From contig OZ237740.1 in NCBI GenBank assembly GCA_965178125.1, positions 1,364,001 to 1,428,000 on the forward strand: DNA of 64,000 nucleotides. The letters are read 5' to 3'. The notes beneath the pieces were generated by a model. That model was not told the origin of the DNA and made no database searches. It saw only the letters and a list, made by a program, of their open reading frames with translations. Below, in pieces: positions 23,101-34,900 of the stretch. The stretch comes from Bilabrum cf. latius. Its lineage: Eukaryota; Bigyra: Bicosoecida; Bigyra; Bicosoecida. Position numbers and translations under genes: made by a program. Positions within the stretch are counted from its first letter, which is position 1; each line of letters opens with the position of its first letter.

Positions 23101-25689
23101 GAGCGGTCGCAGTCCGGGAGAACTATGCTGCAGCTGCCCAACGTCCTCGTCCTCGTCCTCATCGTCGTAGTCGCCCTCGGAGTCAATGCCTGTCTGCCTA
23201 GCCAGCTGGTCTGACCCTGCCTTGGAGGGTGACGTCTGTGCCCTGGAGCGGACTCTCTTGGCGAGGGCTTCTTCCCTCTGGCGGATGCGGCGCATGGCCA
23301 TGGACGAAGCGTGCTTGCGGGCGTCCAGAGCGCGGGTGCGGCCTGTGGCTTCCCTCTTCCGCTTGGGGCGAGAAGAAGGTACCCCTCGCACCCGCTTGCT
23401 CGGCCGCTTGCTGCCCTTGCGCTTGCGGCGGTGCCGTGAGCTGCGAACCGCTTCCACATCGGCACCGTCCACGCGCGTCTCTGCCTCTGGCACGATGCCT
23501 TGCTGGTACACGGCCGCTGCGAGCTCGCTGGACGGCATGTGCACGGTCTGCGCGCGCCTAGCCTTCCTCCTTAGGTCGGCTGCCAGTGCCGCTGCGGATT
23601 TCTGCTGCACCCTGGCGATCACCCTGGGGTCCGCGGGGTCATCCTCTTCGTCCTCCTGGTCACTCGCGCCCCACGCCGTGCGGACCGTCGGTTTCCTGGC
23701 GGCATCTGCGTCGCTGCCGGGCTCATCGGTCAGGTGCAACTGGTGGCTGCTCCCACTACCGTCATGATGTAACGAGACGTTTGAGCCGGAGAGAGCGTCT
23801 CGAGTGCGGCGAACTCTTGGCGACACGAAGACGGGGTGCGGCCCGCGGCCCGACTACCGAGGGGGTCTCGGATGGGGTGCATGCCCTGCGTGCTCTTGTT
23901 CATGCTCGCGCTTGCGCTCCACTTGCGGCTTGCTCCTGCCCTAGATGCCAGGTCCTCGGAGCAGCGGAGCTGTCGCTACGTGTTCCCTGCTCCCGTCCCC
24001 CTCCAGCTCCTCCAGCCGCATGTCACTCTAAACCCCCGGCTAGGCGTCCTCCTCCACCTCCTGCAGAACGTACTTGCGCCCGTGGATCGTCACAACGCGA
24101 GCCCTCCCCTCCGCGGTGTGACTCTTCGCGCGTCCTCTGCCGCTACCCCTGCCTCTGCCCCTCTTGTCTTGCTGTAACTACTAATGATGCTGCTAACCGC
24201 CGGCACCTCTCCTCTACGGGGACTGTGCCGGGGCAATAAACTCATCCAGCGAGCTTCGGAGGCTCTCCAGATCGTCAGCTCCCGTGCCGGGCCTGCTCCG
24301 AAATGCACGGTCAGGCGTCTGTGGCAGGGCGCTGGGCGTGAGAGGGGGCCGAGAGGGCGCGCCGGCACTCCGCTATCGCTGCATGCTCCCTCCTGCGACC
24401 TCTCCTGCCTGTCGCCCGGAGTGGAGCACTCGTCTGGTCGCAGCATCTGCTGCAGTGGGCGATTTCGGTGGCCGTCTTGATGCCACCGCGATGCCTGCTC
24501 CCCGTCCCCCTATCCCCCCTCCATCCGTCCCGAAGAGCGCCTTTGCTGCACTGCCCCCTGGCTGCGGGGACTGGATGCGCTGCAGGCTCTCTCGGGACAA
24601 CCGACCCCCCTGCCTCGACTCGCCCCCGCCCTGCCCCGCACGGTCCTGCACCAGCATCATGAAGGCCTGCGTGAGACCCTCCACGGCCTCCCCCAGCCTC
24701 TCCACTTTGGCCCTCCCCCCCGCTGTGGAAGTGGAACCAGAAGACCCCGGCCTAGAGCTCGAGGTCCCGCTCCCGCCCCCGCCACCTAGCTGCTGGATTG
24801 GCGGAAGGTGCGGCCCATCCTGCGCCTGCTCCTGCCGGCTGCCGGCACCATTGTCAGCGGCAGTCGCATCTTTAAACTGCACGCGGCTAGTCGGCCGGTG
24901 CTGCCGTCCACTGCCGCTGCCCTCCGGAGGGACTCCGCTGCCGTCGCTGTCTGCCATGGATCCACCCCGCGCCCGCCCAAGGAGTCCTGACACCGCCAGA
25001 GACCCCGAGGCCTCCCCCACGCTGGCTGCCTGGCTACTAGGTGCCCTGCTGTGGCTCTGGCTCGCGCTGCCATCTCCGCCCTGGCTGGCGCGAGACGAGC
25101 GAGCTTTCTATAGCGATTCCTCCACGCCTTTCAGCTGAGCATACAGCCGCTGCAGCCGCTACCGCGACCCTTCCATGCTGCGATACCCCTCCTTGAGGCT
25201 GGCCGCCTCCTGGCGCGTGGCATGCACCAGCGGTGTGGACGGCAGGCCGGATCGAACCTGACCTAGTACCTGACCAGCTGGCGTCTTGGCTCTCTGGCCG
25301 TGGGCACGCGGTGAGGCGGTTCGCCGCCCTAGCTGCTCTGAATGAGTGTGACTGATCCCTGGCGGCCGAATGGGCCCGCCGGTCCCGGGGCGATGGTGCA
25401 TGGCTTCTGAGTTGCTTTTTACAACCATGTCGCCCTGGCTGCCCTCGAGCGATGAGCTCGACACTATCGCCCCCCTTGCAGCAAATGAATCTAGCACATT
25501 GCTATTCCCAGCGACGCGCAGTGCTCCCTGCTCAGACGACGGTGACTTCTGTTCCTGCGCGATCGCCGTGCTTGCATCGGCGCTGGATTCATGCAAGCGC
25601 TGACTCGGGGTGTCATCATCATCTTCCCAAGCCTCAGTGTACGCCTAGCTAGTGACGCTTGCCCTTCGCTGCCTAGAAGCGCCGCTCAT
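17164..25689 (-). CDS. giant disordered / coiled-coil protein, 2,841 residues
   Basis: A single uninterrupted exon runs from ATG 25689 to TGA 17166-17164. At least 14 same-frame fragments are joined by about 32 TAGs; every gap was read and contained TAG only, never TAA or TGA. Low-complexity acidic and Ser-rich sequence dominates. A polar, Gln-rich patch near 24170-24195 uses TAG beside CAG and CAA. A basic coiled coil spans roughly 21.9-22.4 kb (RRREQRRMERQLEAAERKR followed by Q-ERRDELARRARERLE). A Lys/Arg-rich region with KRPSKRVRG lies near 23.4 kb, and an Ala-Pro array lies at 20.8-21.3 kb. No enzymatic domain is visible. It may be a cytoskeletal or nuclear scaffold. It shares a divergent promoter with the CM1 coiled-coil gene. 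Confidence 0.7.
20776..21262 (+). repeat. GGTGCT hexanucleotide minisatellite, ~80 copies, coding (Ala-Pro)n
   Basis: About 480 bp of nearly perfect GGTGCT hexamers, with a few GGCGCT variants at the ends, encodes an Ala-Pro rod on the minus strand. It is very likely length-polymorphic and prone to assembly collapse. The opposite strand gives spurious long Ala-Gly and Leu-Val frames. Confidence 0.97.
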
Positions 25690-25967
25690 TCCAGCTCGCC
25701 GCTTTGTGCAAGCGTTTCCGTGGCTCGAGCAGCAGCAATTTCGAGCACCACCAGTATCTGCCTCTACCTCTGCTGGATCTCCGATCAGGGCCGCCCAGTG
25801 CAAGAGTTATATTAAATTCAATGAACGAATGTCCACAGGCGCGTAATATGCTTACCTTGGCCCGTGATACCGCGGAAACTGTCGGCGCTTGTCCGGTCGA
25901 GGTCGCCGGTGGTGGTCGCAACAGGGTTGCATATTGCCCGAAGTGAAGCGCAGTATCCCTGCGTGCC
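25690..25967. promoter_or_regulatory. divergent promoter region, giant gene / CM1 gene
   Basis: A 278-bp spacer lies between two divergent start codons. It contains an AT-rich patch near 25805-25850. No clear TATA box or operator was seen. Confidence 0.5.
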
Positions 25968-28841
25968 ATGGACGACTCAGTCGCGGGAAAGTTATCTTCT
26001 GATGCCTTGGAGCGCGCAAACTATAGCCTAAAGCTCCGGGTGTATCACCTCGAGCAGAGGCTGCAGCAACGAGCATCTGCGGCCTCCGGCGATGAAGCTG
26101 CGTCTCAGGCCGAAACAGAGCTCGTAGAGCTCCGCGTGCTGATAGACGAGAAAAATTCTGAAATTGAAAGCAACAAGCAGCTGCTTGCAAAGGCCAGAGC
26201 TGCCATACACGCGCTTCGAGTGAGGCATTGATCCACTGAACCGACAGACTGCCGGCAAGACACTAGCAAGCGTTTCAGGCGCACACACCCGCCCTCTGCG
26301 CACCTCCAATTGATTTATTATGAGCAGAACGACGTGGGCTCGTCCCGACAGGCTGCTGGCCATCTCGAGGCGGAGTCCTCCGACCTTCGTTTGAAGCTGA
26401 GCTCCCTCCAGCAGGAGAACCAAGCTGCGACAGAGCAGCTTTGCACGCATCGCCAAGGAATTGCCGCGGTGCTGGCCGAAGTATCTGCCCTTGAGTCGCA
26501 GCTTGGAATTCCATCGCCCGCAGCGGCGGCAGGGTCCGACGAAGCCAGCCGTGCCGATGCCGAGCTCGCCGCAGCCTCGGCCCCGGGAGCCTCGCAGCGC
26601 AGAGAGGGGATTCCGGGGCGGCTGCGATCGCTTCGAAACCAGTGGGACCAGAAACTTCAGCTGCTGTCTCGCCTTGAATCCGAGAAGGAGGCAGCAGATG
26701 CCGCGTCGGCACGGGCGCGCCAGGAGGCCGCCTCGGCACGGGAGGAGGCCGCGCTGCTGCGTGGCGAGAGGCAGCGGCTGGGGGCCTCCGCGGATGAGGA
26801 GCTGCGATCTGCGGTGGAGCGGCTGCGTAGGCTGGAGCGGCACGCGCGAGAGCAGGACGAGGAGGCGCGTGGCCTGCGGGAGCAGCTCGCGCGGGAGCAG
26901 CAGGCGAGGGGAGCGGCCGAGGACACGGCGAGGAGGCTCGAGCAGTTGGCCGGTCGGGCAGAGGACGGGGTGGCCAGCGAGCGAAGGGCGGCAGAGACGG
27001 CGGCCCAGTCGCTTGAAGAGGCCCGGAGGGTGTGGGAGGCCTCTGACAGGGAGCTCAGGGAACAACTGGAGGGCGAGCGGCGGCGGGTGAGCGAGCTGGA
27101 GGAGAGGCTGGAGGGGGTCCGCAGCAGAGGGACGCAGGCGGAGGAGACGGTGGAATCCACGCGGGAGAAACTCCGGGCCGCAGAGGAGGCCTGGGCGGAG
27201 GCGGCGGCTGCGCGAGGGGAGGCCTAGGCGGACCTGGAGACGGCGAGGTCTAGGGCGAGGCAGGCCGCTGCAGACGCGCTGGCAGCGAGGCAGCACGCGC
27301 GCGGCATCGCGGGGGCGGCGGGGGAGACCATCCGCACGGCGCGAGGGGCGCTGCGGAGGTACCGCTTCCATCTTCGGGAGAAGCTGGCTGGTCTGCTGCC
27401 CCGGGAGGCGGATGACTGGGCGGGGTAGGCGGGGGCGCGGGCGGCAGAAGACACCAGGAGGCTGGTGTACGCCAGGGCGCGGGAAGCGGCGGGGCCCGGG
27501 GACCCTGAGGGCACGGGGGTGCGACTTGGGGACGTGCTGTCCAAGCGAAGGTCGGCCGAGAGGAGCCACACGGATGGTGGGGGTGGGTACGACGTTGACG
27601 CAGACCGCGTGCAGCCCGAGTACGACCCCGGCGTGGCAGGGGGGCTGCTTCTGGGACCCGGTGGCGGGCGTGCGGGTGCCAGCGCGGCAGACGGTCCTCT
27701 GGGCAACTGGGCCGAGAGCCCGAACGTGCTCGTGAGCGTGTCCGATCTGGTGCACGCGAGCGCGGCCCTTAGGCAGGAGGAGGCGGAGGACGAGGTGTGG
27801 CTGGATACACTGGCGCAGGTGCCTGCCGTGAAGGCGTGGTTCTAGTCGCAGGCCGAGGCAGCGGTGGCTGCGGCGCGGCAGGAGTCTGGTCGCCAGCGGC
27901 AGCAGCTGGCGCGGCTCGAGGACAAGCTTGCCGACGCGGAGCGCAGGGTCGGGCCTGCGGTGGATGCGGCACGGCGGGACGGCATCAGCAGCGCCGGACT
28001 CAAGGTCCGTGTGGCTCAGCTGCAGGAGCGCGCGACGGCAGCGGAGCGGAAGGTGGGGGAGTTGTCGAGCCGGTGCAGGGACCAGGAGGAGCGGGCGGGT
28101 CATGCGGAAGGCAGAGCAAGAGACCTTGACGATCAGCTAGACCGCACTTCCAGAGAGCTCCGGGAGAAGCAGGCGGCGCTCAAGGCGGCCTCCAGGGCAC
28201 ACTTGTCCATCGCGGAGGCCGCGGAGAGCGCGCAGCTGGACGATGAGTACCCGTCGCGAGGGGCAGGTGGAGTCGGTGGGGGCTCCATGGCCGGGCGGTG
28301 GGGAGGGGGTGGCAGCTACGGGCAGGAGAGCAAGTCGAGCGATGCTGGAGGCGTGGTGTTTGGCGGACAGGAGGGAGCCTCGCGTGTGAGCCGACACTGG
28401 GGGCAGGACGAAGACGAGGAGGATTCCTACGGCCGACGGGCAGTCGTGGATGCGGGCCAGGCGGGGCAGTACGGAAACGGACTTGGGTACGGTCAGCACG
28501 GTGGTGGCTCGCAGTCAGGACGGGTCGGGGAAAGGGTGCGACAGCAGGTAAGAGAAGCCGTGGATCAGCGCCTCTCACAGTCCTCCTCTCACATGGGTCT
28601 GCCGCCGCGGGGCAGAAGAGACGACGCATACCCGCAGCGAGTGCAGGCAGTCCCACCTCCAAGCGCTTACGGGACCCCGTCTGGGCTTCCTAGTTTGGCT
28701 GCATCAGGTCGGTCCTTCCACCGGTCTGCAGGGGCCTACAGCAAAGGCGGGGGAGGGTTTGCGCGCACCCCAGTGGGTGCCTAGCTTGAGCACCTTGCTC
28801 AGTCCTTGGAATCGATGGGCACTGGAGTCAGGAGACTGTGA
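25968..28841 (+). CDS. CM1-type (centrosomin-like) coiled-coil protein
   Basis: Two exons, 25968-26219 and 26328-28841 (108-bp intron, donor GTGAGG, acceptor CAG), give 921 residues ending at TGA 28839-28841, with four TAGs read as Gln. Near the N-terminus the motif ANYSLKLRVYHLEQRLQQ matches Centrosomin Motif 1, which recruits gamma-tubulin ring complexes in Cnn, CDK5RAP2, Mto1 and Spc110. A long Ala/Glu/Arg coiled coil follows to about residue 700, then a Gly/Ser/Tyr-rich disordered tail. The expected role is microtubule nucleation at basal body, centrosome or spindle pole. CM1 is short, so a different coiled-coil family remains possible. Confidence 0.65.
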
Positions 28842-28942
28842 TTGAAAAGCGAGTTTCTGAAATATAGGGCTGGTATCCCCCGGATATAGAGTCTTTGTCG
28901 CGACGATGTACTCGCATTAGTACGGACATTTAGCTGTTGCAC

Positions 28943-31900
28943 TCACTAGCCACCTTGCTGCTAATTCAACCCCGCAAAGAATGGGTTGTAGCTTGTATTG
29001 CCCGACGCCTACCTTTGGCGCCTGATCCTAGCTCGCTCGGCAGTCTACGTCCTTGATGCCCTGGCAACTGCCTCTTGCCGGTGCCTTCTTGCCGCCTGTG
29101 CCTGCCGACTCCGCACCACGGTCGATCTCCCGTGCCGCGGTGCATCGCTCTCCTCCGCCTCTGCAGTAGCACCTGCTGACCCTGGACCCGAGCCAAGGGA
29201 CCGGGACGACGTGGCATGCCTCCTCATCCACGCAGCCCGCCTGTCTGCACCCCCGTCTCTGGACCCAGACGCAGATTCTCGCCTGGAGATGGCATCCAGC
29301 ACCTCACTCTCGTCTACAAGTCGACCATCCGGGAGCCGCACCAGCAGCCCTCCCGAGTCGCTGGCTCTTGACCCGCCCTCCGCTGGCGAGTTCTCGCTGG
29401 ACTGCGTCACACAGTCCTGCCGGGCCTCCGCGTCGACCGCAGGAGATTTGCTCTCCTCTTCTGCCTCGTGCCGCCGAAGCCCACCAGCAGCCTCCCGCCT
29501 CACCCAGTGCCCCTGGTCAGCGGGGCGTCCTTGGCCGTGGCTGTCCGTCCTGTGCGGTCCCTCCCCCTCCTGCCCGTGCTGCGACGGCACAGAGCTCTCT
29601 GCCAGGGAGACATCGCCGAGCTGAACGAGCCCGCCGAGGACGTGGCTCTCCGACCCGAGTGACGAGTGGGCCTCCACCACCGCGGGATTGCCCTGGCGTA
29701 AGCTGCTCACGCGCACCAGGCCCCCATCCCTGTGGCCCCGCCTCTCACTGCTGCCCTCCTGCCGCCCTTCGCTCTCATCATCCCCACCCTCTGACCCGCG
29801 CGAGTGCGTCTCAATGACCCTCACTTCCCCCCGCAGATCCAGCTCCTCCTCGGAGCTGTCGTCCACGTGCACCGTGCCCTGCTCGTGCAGCAGACGAGCA
29901 ATCGCTACGTCTGTGTCCGTCATCTCCGGGTCGCCATCAACGGGCGAGGTGCGGTCCATGTGCGGGGGAGGTGGCGTGCGACTCAAGAGCCCCTGCTCCC
30001 TCGCATGTACTGCCCGGGCCCTCCCGCCTCCAGCGATGCCGCCTGGCAGGTCACTCAGCACGCGGACTTGGCCTTTGCTGCTGCCCGCAGGCTCGGACCC
30101 GCGGCGCTTGTGCGGCTTTGAGGCCCCTGATCGTGCCCGGTTGTCCGAGATTGCATGTATCGCGCCAGCAGCCTGCGGGGCGCTGGAGACAGCGGGTCTG
30201 GGGGGACCCACGCGAGCCACTCCCGTGCCTTGCCCAGACTGATCGCCCCGCGCGCTGTCCGAGCCGAATTGCAAACGAGACCCCCGTCTTGCTGGACTGC
30301 GGCCGCCTATGCTGTTGGGAGTCTGCCCTTGGCAAGACGGGTCCTGCAGAGCCGATGAGCTGCCCCTGCCAGACGCGCTGTCGCTCGTTTGCCGGAATGC
30401 AGATGGGTGTCCCAGTCCGCCATCGCTGAGGCTGTGTGCGGGTGAAGCCAACATTGCCCCGCTCCCCGGTGCCGCGTGCTCGGCCGTCATGGCCTCTGTC
30501 GCCGTGTTCTCATCAGAAGCCTCTGAGAGCGCAGGGGGCACGTGCACCCCGCTGCCATGGGTGGGAACACGCTGCAGGGGACGCAGGTCTAGGCGAGGCA
30601 CTTGGTCTGGAGGGCCGTGCTGCTCGTGCTGCTGCTGCTCCATGGCGCGAGACCCTAACCCCTAACTAGACCCAAACTGATCCACATCGGTTGCTCCAAA
30701 TGCACCTTCCGAAGATATCGCCGGATCTGTCGGAGGGGTGTCGCGCTGGCCCAGGCGGTGTTCGCTTGGGGAGAACCCAAAGGACTGCTGGTACGGTTTA
30801 CCCCCTTCGAACTCATGCTGCTCATGCACGTGATGACCGTGGTGGCGATGTCGGTGGTGGCGTCCCTGGGCACGGGTCCTGGCTGGAGCCTCGCCATTGC
30901 GAGCCTCCTCACTCACGTGTTGCTTGCCGCACAGAACGAACAGCCTGTCCTTCTTGTGCAGGCGAAGGGTGGGCGATGGGTTGGTGACCACGTACGGCAT
31001 GGGCGAGCCGAGGGCTTCCTTGGAGCGGTAGATGGCCAGCGGCATGATGGCGTGTCTCGTCACCAGGAATGCCAGGAGAGAGTGGTAGCGCCTGCCGTGG
31101 AAGCTGTCGGGGACCTGAAGCTGTCTCAGCAAGTCGTGCTGCTTGTATTGCCACGGGTGCACCTTGAGGCGAGCAGGTGGCCCGGCGGGCTCAGGCTCCT
31201 TCAGTCCTACCCCCCCAGGCACTTCTCCCGCAGCTTCTGAAGCAATTCCAACGGGAGCAGGCGAGCTCGCGTGGCTGGTGTACGCGTCCCCGGCCAAAGG
31301 AGTGCCGCTTGTCTCCTAGCCAGCTGCGCTTTGAGCTCGCAGCGATTCCCGATCACCGTTCAAAACACTCCCACCTGGTGCCCCACGGGGCCTCGCATCG
31401 TCACCGCCTCTATCTAATCGCGCCAGCATCCAGGTTTCCTCCTCGTCCATGGCAGGGAGTAGCTGCTCTGGTCCACGTAGACTCCAGTCCTCAGCCAACC
31501 CCCGGGCATGCTGCGGCCCCTCGCCCGTGGCTTGTGCTCTCTCTGCCTCCAGCGCACCGGCCATATCGTGAAATCCCGACTCCCGCAGCAGCGCGATCTT
31601 GCACCGGAACATATCAGCTTCGTGCTCCCGCCGGGCCCTCCGTTCAGCCTGCACGCGAGTCAGGTGGTCCCACATGATCGGTTGGTGCGCACGCCTGCCC
31701 GCAGCCCCCGCAATGAGCTGCGTGAGGATGCGCAGCAGAAGTGGATTGAAGTACAGCTGACACAGCAGAGAATCAAGCGTGCTGCCCAGGTACACCGTGC
31801 CAGAGGCAAACTACGGCTGCATGCGCGGAGGCAGTGCCTGTCGGCGGGCGAGATCGTCGCCGAACAGCACCAGGGCGGGATTGGCGTACGGATTGCCCAT

Positions 31901-34900
31901 GCCCGCCTCATCTTGAGAGGCAAGCAGCCGCTGCTTGAAGTTCTCCTGGGCCTGCATCTCCTTTGTGTCGGCTCCTTGCGCTTCGTCGTGGTTCTGCAGC
32001 TCGGTGGCACGTGCCCTCAGGGCGGCGGCTCGCACGGCGGCTTGTCTCCGGACCACGTCGGGGTGCTGAATGGTGCTGGCAAGGAAGCGCACGTTCGAGT
32101 CCTGTAGCAGCTCCACCACGAGACGAGGACCCACGTGTTCCTGCGGCCGCAGATAGCCGGGAAGGTGCTGCAGTCGCTCAGCAAGAGGCAACGCGTCCGT
32201 GTTGTTCTACCCAGGCAGCTGCATCCCAGACGCGCCCCGTACGCCCCGCTCCAGTTCCATGGCGACCTGTTCCGCCGCAAGGCTGTCCTCCGAGTGCTGC
32301 CGGCGCGTCGGACGGCCGCGTTTCGGAGCGTTGAGGCCGTGCTAGTTGCGCAACCGCGCTGCAGCTCTCTGGGGGCCAATCACCTTGGCCAGTCTGTTCT
32401 GTTGCTGCCTCATTTTGGCCAACCGCAGCTCTCTTCGACGGTTGCGGGTCAGCACCGTGCACGCGGTGAATATCGCAGACAGGTCTGCCCAGGCCTGCGC
32501 CGTGCCTTGCTGATTCTCGCCACCTGAAGAGGCCACCATGCCTTGCAAAAGGGCGGGGTCCAAGTCGTTGAAGCCAAAGGGGGATGCCCCGCTTGCGCTC
32601 GACAGCACGACCACCACGCTCGCGAACGGCAGGCCAGCCCGGAGGAGATCGTCAGGCCTCAGGGGGGACCCGTCGATGAGGTACAGACCCTTGTACCTTC
32701 GGCACGTGCGGTCCCAGTCGCCCGCCGCTGGGGTGCCTGTTCCAACCGCCACGAACTGGGCCGGGCTCAGCACCACGATGTCTTGCTGGGAGGCCTGTCG
32801 CAGCGGTGTGACGAGCTCCATGAGGCCCATGAGGTCTCCGGTGATGATGATCTGGCCCTTGACCCCAGCGGGACAGCGGTACCTGGGCTCCGGGTCCGAC
32901 ATGTACTCGCTCTCGTCGTCGTCATCATCCTCGTCCTCTGCACCGCCCTGGCTCAACCCACCCCCAGCAAGCACCTCCCCATGCGGTTGGCTTGAAGTGC
33001 CGTCCGTGTGATGCTAGCTAAGATACTCCTGCTAGCGCTGGCTGTGGTGCTGCTCCATCCAATCGTCCAAACTGACCACCCCAGGGCCGGCTGGGTCTGC
33101 ACTAGCCTGCTCACCCCCGCTTGCCTCATTCAAGGGCTGGGACTAAGCTGGCTGGCTATCCGCCGACTAGGCTACGTGTTCCTGCTCGCCTTCATGCAGC
33201 AGATCCGACACCCTCGTCTGTACCGGAGGACGACCTAGCTAGCCCTGCACGTGGGCACGAGTGATCTCAGCGCTCCGTGCTCGAGGCACCGCCCGCGTGC
33301 GACCAACCGCGACCCCACTGACTGTAGCAGCTGCGCCAGCAGGCCCACCAGTAAGCCGAGGGCCTCGCATTTCCGGAGACGTGGCCTGCTTTGATGGCCT
33401 CAGAGCCTGCGCTGTGGGCGCGGCGCGCAGCAGCTTCTATCGCAAGATTCCAGCCGGCCGGAAGCGGCGCTTGGGCCCCGACGACGACACGGGCGGAAAA
33501 CTTGGTACCCACACCCTGTGCCGGCTCGTCGTTGTTTGCAGCCCGTCGCCGGGGTGAGCCGTGGCATGCTCGAGTGCGTGCTGCTCGTGTACGCCAGACT
33601 CTCTCCCGCTCGCGGCATACTTGGCCGAGGATATCTCGACTGAGCCGGACCGGGGCCTACCGGTGGGCGCCCCGGCTTTGCCCGACCTGGACTTGCGGTG
33701 GGACTGGACCCTGACCCCGGAGGCGGCAAGGTGTGAGTGCACGCCCATGATGCTGGCAGCGTTGCCGAGAAGGCTGCCACCGTGCCCAAACACATCATCG
33801 TCGTCTCCCGAGGACGATGATGCGCTCGAGGCGTCCTGTTTGCCTTCGGGCGCGAGTCGCCTGGAATGGCTCCTGCTTGTCATGCTCCGGCGGCTGCCGG
33901 TTCTCGAGCTTCGTGAGTCGCTGCGGAGCCCGAGGGCAGACAGGCGAGAGGACTTCCGACGCAACACCGGGCCATGGCCTCGGACCGATTTCGGGCTGTC
34001 AGAAGCAGTCGTTGGTAGCACTCTCATGCTCTTGGCCGGCGTGGGGCGGCCCTTGTTGGCCGCCGACCCGCGATTCGGATTCGTCCATCTGTCCCTGCCA
34101 CCCGCCTTTGGCCCGGACTGGCCTCCCATCGCTGGGGCAGAGGACTTGCTGCGCTACACGAGGCTATCTTCCTCCGAGCTGGAGTCGGACAACCCATGCA
34201 TCCTGCGCTCGTCCATGACCTCGAGGTAGTGCCCGTCGTTGTCGTCCGAGGACTGCCCCAGCACGCGCAGGGACTGCACGCCGTGCTTGGACACCTTGGC
34301 CGCCTGGTCGGCATCATCTGCCAGCACGATCGCTCGATCGTTCGCTCGGAAGAAGTACTGTTGCGGAAACATGAGGAGCATGGTCTCGGGTGCCACAGAC
34401 GCGCCCCACTGCCCCTGAGCTTCCTTCTCCCCGAGGCGATCTGCCACGCGCTCCCGTTCCCGTCTCGCGTCCGAGTCTTCCTCGGCCCCGCTCGCGCCAT
34501 CCGCGGTGCCAATGTCACCCTGTGCCGCGGTCTGAGCCCCCTGAGCTCTCCCTTTCAGGTGCCGAGGCACCTTGCCCATGCTCCTGCCAGTGCCAGGCAC
34601 CTGGTCCACCACACCAGCGGTAGCCTCGATGAACTGGGTCCTGGACTTGGCAGATCCCAGCAGGGTGCGCACGAGCGGGTGCGAGCCATCCTGGGACTCC
34701 TCAGTCGGGGCAGCGGCGACCGCCGCCCCCTGCTCCCGAGCAGCCAGCGCCTCCCTTGCGCTCGGCAGGGCGTCGCGCTCGTCCAGGCGTTCCATGGCTT
34801 GCAGCAGCACCCGATTCTCACGTGATAGAACTGCGGGCCGGCTCGCGCCAGGATCCACTACCCCGGCATACGACTGCCCCCTGCCCGCTGTGAAGGTCTG

